Below, one piece after another: positions 1 through 5,394 of a DNA stretch of 8,109 nt. The stretch is taken from NCBI GenBank assembly GCA_022712735.1, contig JAFLKA010000527.1, positions 1-8,109 on the forward strand, written 5' to 3'. Each line of letters starts with the position of its first letter. Position 1 is the stretch's first letter. The notes beneath the pieces are model-generated. The model worked only from the letters and a program-made list of their open reading frames with translations, was not told where the DNA came from and ran no database searches. The translations under genes and the position numbers were made by a program. The stretch is from Marinosulfonomonas sp. (lineage in GTDB: Bacteria; Pseudomonadota; Alphaproteobacteria; Rhodobacterales; Rhodobacteraceae).

Positions 1-303
1 TGCATCAATCACCTCGCCCAACAACATGGCGCGGCCATCGCCAAGTTGAGGTGAGAATCCGCCAAACTGGTGGCCTGCGTAAACCTGAGCCAGTGGTTCC
101 GCGCCCTCGGGTGTAGCGCTGCCAGATAACACAGCCACACCTGCGAGGGAGCGCAGCTGTGCAACATCCAGCCCCAATTCAGCCACAAGTGCGGCGTTCA
201 GCGCGATCAGTTTTGGGGCGGTGACGGGGCTGGGGCTGATGCGGGTGTAAAACGGCGCGGGCAGCCGGGCATAGCTGTTGTCAAACGGGATGGTCACAGA
301 CAT
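1..303 (-). CDS. selO: SelO/YdiU family protein adenylyltransferase, N-terminal 101 residues (cut by window edge)
   Basis: The family (SelO, formerly YdiU/UPF0061) is a pseudokinase-fold enzyme that transfers AMP from ATP to Ser, Thr or Tyr of proteins and is linked to redox stress. The visible part has the family's opening, FDNSYARLP at residues 7-15. It also has the strongly conserved block [18 protein letters not shown] at residues 75-92, followed by LLGEV, which belongs to the nucleotide-binding N-lobe. The ATG at 301-303 lies only four bases after the stop of the acetyltransferase upstream, so the two genes are probably co-transcribed and translationally coupled. No strong Shine-Dalgarno sequence is visible in front of this ATG, which fits coupling. 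The catalytic residues lie beyond the window, so activity cannot be judged. The family call is firm from the conserved block. Confidence 0.93.
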   Translation of the reverse strand, partial: MSVTIPFDNSYARLPAPFYTRISPSPVTAPKLIALNAALVAELGLDVAQLRSLAGVAVLSGSATPEGAEPLAQVYAGHQFGGFSPQLGDGRAMLLGEVIDA

Positions 304-307
304 GATG

Positions 308-757
308 CTAAAATACCCGCGTCATCAGGTGGTATTTCTCGCGGGCCTCGAACCCCAGACGGGTATACAGCCGCTTGGCCCTGACATTATCCCGCGCCAC
401 CTCAAGATGCAGCGCCTTGACGCCGTAATCGGCTAGTGCCGGCATCAGAGCGCGCAACACCTCGCCCCCCATGCCGCGGCCACGCACGTTTTCGCGGATG
501 TAGAATTCATCAATGAAGGCGTCAATGCCGCCCATTTCCACCGAATAGCCAAAGGACACAACGATATAGCCCACCGGCCCTTTGCGTGGCCCAACCAGAT
601 AGGCCGCCCCGTGTGGCGAGCCCTCTAACAAGGGCAAAAGGGCTGCCTTGCGATCCTCGTCGCTCTGCTCGATCCCCTCATGGGCATGAAACGCAGCCAC
701 CAGCGATTGCAGGCGGGGCAGATCATCGGGTTTGGCCAGATGCAGGGCGGCGCTCAT
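308..757 (-). CDS. GNAT family N-acetyltransferase, 149 aa
   Basis: This is a single-domain GNAT enzyme that should move an acetyl group from acetyl-CoA to an amine; the substrate cannot be read from the sequence. The acetyl-CoA pyrophosphate loop (motif A) is RGRGMGG at residues 92-98, preceded by the beta4 strand DEFYIRENV and followed by a helix. The C-terminal part has the usual [10 protein letters not shown] strand and helix, then [19 protein letters not shown]. The length is normal for the family. I chose the ATG at 755-757 over the in-frame TTG at 761-763 because the family usually begins near MSAALHLA and an AGG sits about eight bases upstream of this ATG. The start overlaps the stop of a 14-codon reading frame (ATGA). 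It sits between a decayed gene upstream and selO four bases downstream, and is probably co-transcribed with selO. Confidence 0.9.
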   Translation of the reverse strand: MSAALHLAKPDDLPRLQSLVAAFHAHEGIEQSDEDRKAALLPLLEGSPHGAAYLVGPRKGPVGYIVVSFGYSVEMGGIDAFIDEFYIRENVRGRGMGGEVLRALMPALADYGVKALHLEVARDNVRAKRLYTRLGFEAREKYHLMTRVF

Positions 758-798
758 CGGCAAACCTGCATGGGGGTAGGGTGGGTCATATCAGGCAT
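754..798 (-). other. 14-codon reading frame overlapping the GNAT start (possible leader peptide)
   Basis: The frame runs from an ATG at 796-798 to a TGA that overlaps the acetyltransferase ATG as ATGA. It encodes [14 protein letters not shown]. An AAGGA lies upstream at 802-806, but only three bases before the ATG, which is closer than usual. It could be a coupling or leader peptide for the GNAT gene, or simply chance in the gap left by the decayed upstream gene. I do not recognise the peptide. Confidence 0.2.
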
Positions 799-805
799 GC
801 GTCCT

Positions 806-1072
806 TTATTTAACGAGTTTATAGGCGGGAAAAACACCAGTATAGGTTCCTTTAATGCGCCTGCCGATCACATGCTCCCCCGTCGGGAGGATTTCACCGC
901 CTGCTTCGCTTAACCTGATCCGTATCAGATCAACATCAAAAGAAAAACTGACTTCCCCGCCGTCAGTGATCATAAACCCGCTCAATTCATCGGCCCCGCA
1001 TTCATTTAACCGTCTGAAAACTGGCGTATGGGTAACGTTAAACCAGCATCAGTAATCGCCTGCAACATACGG
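806..1072 (-). pseudogene. Decayed third copy of the small lipoprotein family (3' part only)
   Basis: Reading the minus strand, the frame ending in TAA at 806-808 gives GFMITDGGEVSF, then FDVDLIRIR, then HVIGRRIKGTYTGVFPAYKLVK. This lines up with the end of the intact lipoprotein at 1590-2114 (GADGSISF, FSADLVRV, AHIVGRFSGKMPA) and with the end of the neighbouring pseudogene. Upstream of about 1010 the coding-like frame differs: YTRMLQAITDAGLTLPI is in another frame, ending at a TAA at 1006-1008. So there is at least one frameshift, and the 5' half with its signal sequence is missing. The boundary with the preceding pseudogene near 1072 is approximate. It looks like the remnant of a third tandem copy that lost its 5' end. 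I do not know the function of the family. Confidence 0.6.
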
Positions 1073-1587
1073 GTATACAAGCGCGAACGCGGGGAATTCG
1101 CCGCTGTAATGGCCTTCAATGTGAACAGATGCCTCGTTCGGGATTGTATTGCTCAAAATCCAGACGCACCAATGTGGCCGAAACATCGAACCCGATTTTA
1201 CCATCTCCATCAAAGACCAGATTCAGGATACGGATGGCCCCATGCTTCATCAACCAGAATAACGCGGAATACTTCCAATGCTTTAGTCTTTGGGTTTTGG
1301 TCAAATTCTACCGAGAACAGCTCGGGTTCCAGTTTGCCATCCGCGTCGATTCCGTTTGTGGCCTGAACGGTAAAACTTTTAACCCATCGCTGATTTTGAT
1401 CAGCAAAGGCGACAAAATGCAGATCACTGAACTCTATGTCCGCATTGGAGGTCGAGACCAAATCCAACCGCTTCCCGTTATATTCGCCACTGAAAGCCCC
1501 GATTTTTTCAAACCCCGCGGGCATATCGAATGCGGTGGCGGGCAGGGCAAAACACATTGCGGTTGCGCAGGTTGCCAACAAACGCAA
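1073..1587 (-). pseudogene. Frameshifted paralogue of the adjacent lipoprotein, signal peptide retained
   Basis: The N-terminus is a clean Sec signal peptide of about 20 residues (MRLLATCATAMCFALPATAF) with no lipobox cysteine, followed by GEYNGKRLDLVSTSN. That stretch matches VELNGDSIEFTSVFD in the intact neighbour. The first frame stops at a TGA at 1210-1212 after 125 codons. Homology continues one base over as ILNLVFDGDGKIGFDVSATL, and one further base over (near 1140) as ASVHIEGHYSGEFPAFALVY. Each shift is equivalent to one extra base, at a GGGG run near 1250 and a CCC run near 1141. Reconstructed, the product is about 171 residues, close to the 174 of the intact copy. The start is TTG at 1585-1587, supported by GGAGG seven bases upstream, inside the end of the preceding gene. 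Sequencing error is an alternative to true decay. The function is unknown; it is presumably exported. Confidence 0.72.
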
Positions 1588-1589
1588 GA

Positions 1590-2114
1590 TTATTCCTCCA
1601 TCTCGCTGGCGGGCATTTTACCGCTAAAACGGCCCACGATGTGCGCCCCTTGGGCACCGGCAATCGGCTCCTCGCTTTGGGTTGTGACGCGCACCAGATC
1701 GGCGGAAAAATCGAAACTGATGCTGCCATCCGCGCCCATCTCGAAATTATCCAGGCGCTTTTGACCAAGTGGGCCATCCGCCGTCAGATTGTTTTCATAG
1801 GATTCATCATATACCTGAACAAACAGCAGGCTCATCGGGCCGCCGGCAATGCCGCTTTGCAATGACATGCTAATGATCGGGAAACCCGGCTCGCCATCTT
1901 TGATGTCCGCAAACCCGTCAATCAGTAACAGTTTGACGCCAGCAGGTGACATTTGGCGAATGCTGCTATGATCATTTGTAATGTCAAAAACACTTGTGAA
2001 CTCAATGCTGTCGCCATTTAATTCGACAGTGAACTTGCCGATCTCTTCGATGTCATCTTTACAGGCGGTCAGGGCCAGAACAAAGGCCATTAGAAGTGCT
2101 GGAACGAAACGCAT
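1590..2114 (-). CDS. Small predicted outer-membrane lipoprotein, 174 aa, function unknown
   Basis: I do not recognise a named family. The N-terminus is a lipoprotein signal peptide: MRF, a hydrophobic stretch, then the lipobox LTAC with the acylated cysteine at residue 18. Lys follows the cysteine, so there is no inner-membrane Asp at +2 and the outer membrane is the likely location. The mature part is acidic and rich in alternating hydrophobic residues, as in a small beta-rich domain. It ends with the shared pattern GADGSISFDFSADLVRV (128-144) and AHIVGRFSGKMPA. The start at 2112-2114 was chosen because AAGGAA lies about five bases upstream and because the signal peptide begins exactly there; the longer in-frame extension lacks both. 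It is the only intact member of a three-copy tandem array and probably heads the operon leading to GNAT and selO. The 199 bp upstream (2115-2313) show no convincing promoter. Confidence 0.75.
   Translation of the reverse strand: MRFVPALLMAFVLALTACKDDIEEIGKFTVELNGDSIEFTSVFDITNDHSSIRQMSPAGVKLLLIDGFADIKDGEPGFPIISMSLQSGIAGGPMSLLFVQVYDESYENNLTADGPLGQKRLDNFEMGADGSISFDFSADLVRVTTQSEEPIAGAQGAHIVGRFSGKMPASEMEE
1595..1599 (-). promoter_or_regulatory. Ribosome binding site GGAGG that decides a TTG start
   Basis: On the minus strand GGAGG is followed by AATAATC and then TTG, a seven-base spacing. The site overlaps the last codons and stop of the upstream lipoprotein gene, so the two genes were built for translational coupling. 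It supports TTG at 1585-1587 as the original start of the decayed paralogue. Confidence 0.7.
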
Positions 2115-2313
2115 GATATTTCCTTGGGTTGCTGAATTGACCAAAGGGTAGCAGGCACGGTGCGGGGTGGCGATACCGGAATTCCTGACCTTGTGACCTA
2201 AAGCCGCGAAATCATGGCGCATCCTTTGGCGATCCTGTAACCCGCCGTTGACCACCCCGCCAAAATACCGCACCCTGCGGTGGAATTTGGTGCAACTTAA
2301 ACGGTGACCTGTA

Positions 2314-2920
2314 ATGAAACGCTTTGCTCTGATCATCCTGCAGCTATTGTTTGGCGGGCTTGTATTCACCATTTAATCGGGGTGTCAGCGGTGTTTTTCC
2401 CGAGCATTACCAATGGAACCAGCGCCTGACTTTGGTGATCGATACGCCCGACGGCGAATTGCTAGCGGCGAGCGCCACACAGGGCACTGCCGGTTATGCG
2501 CGAGTGGCGATTGCGAGTTCGGATCACTGGGGCTATGGCCTGCATGGCGAGGCGATTGTGGCCGATCTGGGTGGCGGGCGCTATCTGTTTGCGCTGCTGG
2601 CGAACAAGCAATTGGCCGAGGCGATTTTCCGTGATCTGATGGGCAGCGGCGACCGGCGTGATCTGTATCAATGCCTGCCGCATCAGGCTGGCAAGGGCGC
2701 ACGGCGGCTGACGCCAGATGCTTATCCGCTGCTGGTGACGTTTGGCGATCTGTCTGATCCGGCGTCGGTTATGCGGGTTGATCCGGCGGATTTGGCGGCG
2801 ACGTTTGGCGAAGGGTTTGCCCTGCGCGAGATCACGCTGGAGGTGACGGATGACGCGGTAACCGGGCGCGTGGTTGAGGGGGGTGTTGGGGTGGGTATCC
2901 AATTGGAGCACTCAGCTTGA
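2314..2920 (+). pseudogene. Membrane-anchored hypothetical protein, frameshifted near residues 13-20
   Basis: The ATG at 2314 begins MKRFALIILQLLFGGLVFTI, a typical N-terminal membrane anchor, but this frame stops at a TAA at 2374-2376. The rest of the protein lies one base over. It runs from about GVSGVFPEHYQWNQRLTL through LGGGRYLFALLANKQLAEA and LVTFGDLSDPASVMRVDP to the TGA at 2918-2920. Removing one base, for example from the AA at 2375-2376, would give one protein of about 201 residues. I know the body pattern (WNQ-TL, then LGGGRYLF, then VTFGDL-DPASV-RVDP) as an uncharacterised protein common in Rhodobacterales; this is memory, not a search. No ribosome site supports a start inside the second frame. 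The body has clear coding character and few signs of decay, so it is either a recent pseudogene or a sequencing error. Confidence 0.7.
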
Positions 2921-2973
2921 TGGCGACAGATACCATCGGGCCGCTGCTCAAAACAGACTTGCAAATGATTTGA
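2920..2973 (+). other. 17-codon reading frame overlapping the end of the upstream gene
   Basis: TGATG overlaps the stop of the upstream frameshifted gene with a new ATG, which opens MATDTIGPLLKTDLQMI and then stops. Stop/start overlaps of this kind are normal between operon genes, so this could be the stump of a truncated following gene. It could equally be chance. I do not recognise the peptide. Confidence 0.2.
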
Positions 2974-3001
2974 ACATTTTGGACTTCTTGAGGTTGATTA
3001 A

Positions 3002-3154
3002 ATGACTATTTCAAAAGATCTGTTTCTCGCAATCCTTTCTACGGATTCTTAAAATCAGGGCTGTGATTGTAAGGTTGAGCATGGGAAAAACCAAATTGGG
3101 GCCTGACCGAAAGCACAGTCATCTCCTATCGCGGTATGGATCAGGCACCTTTTC
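3002..3154 (+). pseudogene. Remnant of a lipase-like protein (nonsense codon plus internal deletion)
   Basis: The ATG at 3002 has GAGG eight bases upstream (2990-2993) and encodes MTISKDLFLAILSTDS, then a TAA at 3050-3052. Reading through the stop gives NQGCDCKVEHGKNQIGA, then a TGA. In another frame, from 3106, the sequence reads TESTVISYRGMDQAPF. As I recall, MTISKDLFLAIL-MDSYNRGY at the start and TVISYRGTD further on belong to one family of lipase-like (alpha/beta-hydrolase) proteins in Rhodobacterales. In that family the stop here would replace a Tyr codon (TAT/TAC to TAA). The piece between the two motifs is shorter than I would expect, and the rest of the gene is missing, running into the end of the convergent nucleoside hydrolase gene at 3155. 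The family assignment is from memory and moderate; the decayed state is clear if it is right. Confidence 0.5.
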
Positions 3155-4099
3155 CTAAAGCCGTGCCAGCCTATCTGTCAGCAGATCAAAGAACCCATCC
3201 GCATCCACGCTGCCGATAAAGGTGGCGTTGGGCGCACGGTCGGTCACGTCCCACCAGTCGGCCACGGTCATGCCGCGGGTCAGGGTTGATCCGGTTTCGA
3301 TTTCGACATTCACATGGCGGCCGCGGAAAAGGTCGGGCCGGATCAGATAGGCGGTGACGCAGGGGTCATGCAGGGGGGCACCTTCAGAGCCGTATTTTTC
3401 CTTATCAAACCGCTCGAAAAACTCGGTCATTTTGGCGACGGCTTCGCCCACAGGGGTGCCGATGTTGCGGAATGCGTCGTTGCGTTGCTTGGTGACCAGC
3501 ACTTTGTGGGTTACATCCAGTGGCATCACCACGATAGGTGCGCCGGATTTAAATACAATATCAGCGGCTTCTGGGTCGACGTAGATGTTGAATTCGGCAG
3601 CGGGAGTAATATTCCCCACCTCGAAATAGGCGCCGCCCATCAGGATGATTTCCTGCACACGTTCGGCAATGTCGGGGGCTTTTTGAAAGGCGGTGGCGAT
3701 GTTGGTCAGCGGGCCGAGCGGACACAGGGTGATGGTGCCAGCGGGGTGCGTGCGCAGGGTGTCGATGATGTAATCCACGGCGTGGCCGTCGGTCAGCTGC
3801 ATGGTTGGGTCGGGCAGGTTGGGACCATCAAGGCCGGTTTTGCCATGCACATGTTCGGCCGTTACCAGCGTGTGCGCCAGTGGGCGGTCGCATCCGGCGT
3901 AAACGGGGATATCGGTTTTGCCAGCGAGTTCGCAAATGATGCGGGTGTTTTTCTGGGTCAGGGGTAGGGGCACGTTGCCGGCAACGGCAGTGATGCCGAT
4001 CACCTCCATGTCCTCGGGGCTGGCCAGCGCCAACAGGATCGCCACCGCGTCGTCTTGACCAGGGTCTGTATCGATGATGATTTTGCGCGCTGTTGTCAT
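3155..4099 (-). CDS. Inosine-uridine preferring nucleoside hydrolase family protein, 314 aa
   Basis: The enzyme cleaves the N-glycosidic bond of ribonucleosides to give ribose and a free base, for nucleoside salvage in the cytoplasm. The calcium-binding signature DTDPGQDDAVAILLAL is at residues 10-25, with Asp12, Asp16 and Asp17 in the family's metal positions. Other conserved parts are TAVAGN (37-42), the loop HGKTGLDG (85-92), LCPLGPLTN (125-133), EIILMGG (150-156), AEFNIYVDPEAA (168-179, substrate-binding Asn171) and the late catalytic pair His244-Asp245 in APLHDPCVTAY. The length is normal. The ATG at 4097-4099 was chosen because AGGG lies eight bases upstream and the family starts close to the metal motif. 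The in-frame extension up to 4270 is intergenic repeat. There is no signal peptide. The base specificity (purine, pyrimidine or both) cannot be told, and no transporter for nucleosides is visible next to it. Confidence 0.95.
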   Translation of the reverse strand: MTTARKIIIDTDPGQDDAVAILLALASPEDMEVIGITAVAGNVPLPLTQKNTRIICELAGKTDIPVYAGCDRPLAHTLVTAEHVHGKTGLDGPNLPDPTMQLTDGHAVDYIIDTLRTHPAGTITLCPLGPLTNIATAFQKAPDIAERVQEIILMGGAYFEVGNITPAAEFNIYVDPEAADIVFKSGAPIVVMPLDVTHKVLVTKQRNDAFRNIGTPVGEAVAKMTEFFERFDKEKYGSEGAPLHDPCVTAYLIRPDLFRGRHVNVEIETGSTLTRGMTVADWWDVTDRAPNATFIGSVDADGFFDLLTDRLARL

Positions 4100-4171
4100 T
4101 TGGCGTTCCCTTACTGAAGGGGCACAATGCCTGCGCAGGTGGGGGCTGTCCAGCCAAATGAGGTGTTGTGC

Positions 4172-4184
4172 CGCGCTACGCGCG
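4172..4184. repeat. Short perfect inverted repeat
   Basis: CGCGC TAC GCGCG gives a five-base-pair stem with a three-base loop. It lies next to the larger hairpin at 4194-4219 and may form a tandem structure in the transcript leaving the iron-binding gene. Confidence 0.5.
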
Positions 4185-4193
4185 TCACCCCAA

Positions 4194-4219
4194 GCGCTGC
4201 CCCCTGACGGGGACAGCGC
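4194..4219 (-). terminator. Strong hairpin downstream of the iron-binding protein gene
   Basis: GCGCTG pairs with CAGCGC and the inner CCCC pairs with GGGG, separated by one C/A mismatch and closed by a TGAC loop. This makes a ten-pair GC-rich stem about 35 bases after the stop of the iron-binding gene. No T-run follows on the minus strand, so it is not a textbook intrinsic terminator. It may act as an mRNA 3' stabiliser or attenuator between the binding-protein gene and the nucleoside hydrolase gene. Confidence 0.45.
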
Positions 4220-4253
4220 GGGCAGGTATTTGAGGCAAGAAGAAGGGGAGAGG

Positions 4254-5264
4254 TTAGCCGTCGAAATCAACCACTTCGATCATTTTCAAGGCCGCGCCAC
4301 GCAGTTTGGCGATGTCCATCAGATTGACGTTATCGGCGGTGAAGCTGCCCCAGCTTTGAACCAGTTCGCTAGGCGATGTGCCGGGGGCGATCGGGTATTC
4401 ATAATTCTGCTCGGCATAGATGGTTTGCGCCTCGGGCGAGGCGAGGAACTCCATCAGTTTGATCGCGTCGGCCTTGTGCGGCGCGTATTTGGTCAGCGCC
4501 ATGCCTGATACATTCACATGTGTGCCGCCGCCTTCAAAGATCGGGAACACCACGTTAACGCTGTCGGCCCATGCGACCTGATCGGGGTTATTGACCATTT
4601 TGCCCATGTAATAGGTGTTGCCTAACGCGATGTCGCACTCACCGGCCCAAACCGCCTTGACCTGTGCGCGGTCATTGCCTTGGGGTGTGCGGGCCAGATT
4701 GGCTTTGACGCCTTCCAGCCAGAGTTTCGCGCCATCCTCGCCCATATGGTGGATGGCGGCGGACACCAGCGCGACGGTGTAGGCGTGGGTGCCGGAACGG
4801 GTGCAGATGCGGCCTTTCCATTTAGGATCGGCCAGATCGTTATAGGTGGCGGGGGCGTCGGCAGCGCGGGTTTTGGAGGCAAACAGGACGCGGGCGCGGG
4901 TGGTCAGGCCGAACCATTCACCAGCCGGATCACGCAGATCGGCGGGGATGTTGGTGGTCAGGATGTCGGATGTGACTGACTGGGTGTGGCCCGCCTCGAC
5001 CACGCCGTTCAGGCGGGCGATATCGACGGTGAAAATCAGATCGGCAGGTGTGCGGTCACCTTCGGCGTCGAGTTTCTCGATCATGCCTTTTTTCAGGAAG
5101 GCGACGTTGACTGTGATGCCTGTGGCCTCGGTAAATTTGTCCATCAGGGGTTGGATCAATTCGGGCTGACGGGTGGAATAGACGTTGACCTCTTGGGCCA
5201 AGGCGGGGGCGGCAACGGCGATAGCGGTGGTTGCGAAAAGAGTGGCGCGGAATTTGGGTAGCAT
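4254..5264 (-). CDS. Fe(3+) ABC transporter periplasmic substrate-binding protein (FbpA/FutA type), 336 aa
   Basis: This is a periplasmic binding protein that should capture ferric iron and deliver it to an inner-membrane ABC permease. A Sec signal peptide ends at ALA|QE (residues 21-25). The mature protein opens EVNVYSTRQPELIQPLMDKF, the usual start of the FbpA/FutA/IdiA class. It carries the tyrosine pair of the iron site in LGNTYYMGKM (Tyr218, Tyr219), plus NYEYPI near residues 287-292. SPADLIFTVD-type sequence (here TPADLIFTVDIARL, 72-85) and DPKWKGRICTRSG (146-158) are also family-typical. The length is normal. The start at 5262-5264 has AGGAG about seven bases upstream. No permease or ATPase gene adjoins it, so it must work with components encoded elsewhere. 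A promoter with two overlapping inverted repeats lies just upstream, suggesting iron control. Another trivalent metal or a chelated ligand is possible but less likely. Confidence 0.92.
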   Translation of the reverse strand: MLPKFRATLFATTAIAVAAPALAQEVNVYSTRQPELIQPLMDKFTEATGITVNVAFLKKGMIEKLDAEGDRTPADLIFTVDIARLNGVVEAGHTQSVTSDILTTNIPADLRDPAGEWFGLTTRARVLFASKTRAADAPATYNDLADPKWKGRICTRSGTHAYTVALVSAAIHHMGEDGAKLWLEGVKANLARTPQGNDRAQVKAVWAGECDIALGNTYYMGKMVNNPDQVAWADSVNVVFPIFEGGGTHVNVSGMALTKYAPHKADAIKLMEFLASPEAQTIYAEQNYEYPIAPGTSPSELVQSWGSFTADNVNLMDIAKLRGAALKMIEVVDFDG

Positions 5265-5293
5265 GTGTTTGCTCCTGTAGGTTTCTATCCGCG

Positions 5294-5329
5294 CTTAAAT
5301 CCGACTAAAATAGTCAGGTCAATACCTGA
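5294..5329 (-). promoter_or_regulatory. Candidate promoter with overlapping operator-like dyads for the iron-binding gene
   Basis: On the minus strand TTGACC (5317-5322) and TTTAAG (5294-5299) are 17 bases apart, a fair -35 and a weak -10, ending 29 bases before the start codon. Between them lies the perfect dyad GACTA-N3-TAGTC (5303-5315). A second dyad, TCAGGT-N4-ACCTGA (5314-5329), covers the -35. Read on the minus strand, the first dyad sits in TGA-N9-TCG, one mismatch from the TGA-N9-TCA site known for the alphaproteobacterial iron repressor RirA. An iron-responsive repressor blocking polymerase is the natural reading, but this is inference. Confidence 0.5.
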
Positions 5330-5352
5330 TTAAAAAAGTAAGATAACTTTAT

Positions 5353-5390
5353 GCGCTCCGCGCGGGGATATTTATAGAACGAAAATGGGG
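5353..5390. repeat. Second copy of the 3'-end intergenic element
   Basis: GCGCTCCGCGCGGGGATATT followed by AGAACGAAAATGGGG lies four bases beyond the mazG stop. It resembles the segment at 4216-4248, which ends five bases beyond the stop of the iron-binding gene: GCGCGGG, then (A/G)TATTT, a purine-rich stretch and GGGG. Same orientation and same placement relative to a gene end suggest a shared element. Confidence 0.45.
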
Positions 5391-5394
5391 AAAG

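Larger units (their letters stand above)
4141..4248. repeat. Intergenic repeat-like module with two hairpins and a 3'-end element
   Basis: The 154-bp gap between the iron-binding gene and the nucleoside hydrolase gene is highly structured. It holds a GC-rich hairpin at 4172-4184, a longer hairpin at 4194-4219, then a segment at 4216-4248 (GCGCGGGCAGGTATTTG, then GCAAGAAGAAGGGG). That last segment resembles the one just after mazG at 5353-5390. From memory, similar blocks are scattered through Rhodobacterales intergenic regions, so I read this as a dispersed element rather than coding sequence. One frame is open through it only because it has no stop. Confidence 0.5.

Noticed and set aside
1129..1764. 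Plus-strand 211-codon frame across the pseudogene and lipoprotein
   Set aside because: No recognisable domains and no ribosome site. The minus strand carries signal peptides, ribosome sites and paralogous similarity.
2162..2280. Matching GCGGGGTGG and CCACCCCGC about 90 bp apart, and CCGCA-CCC-TGCGG, in the divergent gap
   Set aside because: They are short GC-rich matches expected by chance at this composition, and they are not placed against any clear promoter.
2115..2372. Upstream extension of the lipoprotein frame
   Set aside because: It has no signal-like or domain-like content, and the lipoprotein signal peptide with its own ribosome site begins at 2114.
3144..3167. GGCAC...GTGCC inverted repeat across the nucleoside hydrolase stop as a bidirectional terminator
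   Set aside because: It has only five pairs with a 14-base loop and no T-run, too weak to call.
3314..3967. Long plus-strand frame opposite the nucleoside hydrolase
   Set aside because: It is a Gly/Val-rich antisense shadow of a clearly conserved gene.
4100..4270. In-frame N-terminal extension of the nucleoside hydrolase (about 57 residues)
   Set aside because: It runs through the hairpins and the intergenic repeat and overlaps the end of the iron-binding gene. The ATG at 4099 has a good ribosome site and sits next to the family's metal motif.
5341..5370. GCGC-TCC-GCGC after mazG as an intrinsic terminator
   Set aside because: The stem is only four pairs and the T-run on the minus strand is too far away. 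It is better described as part of the repeated 3'-end element.
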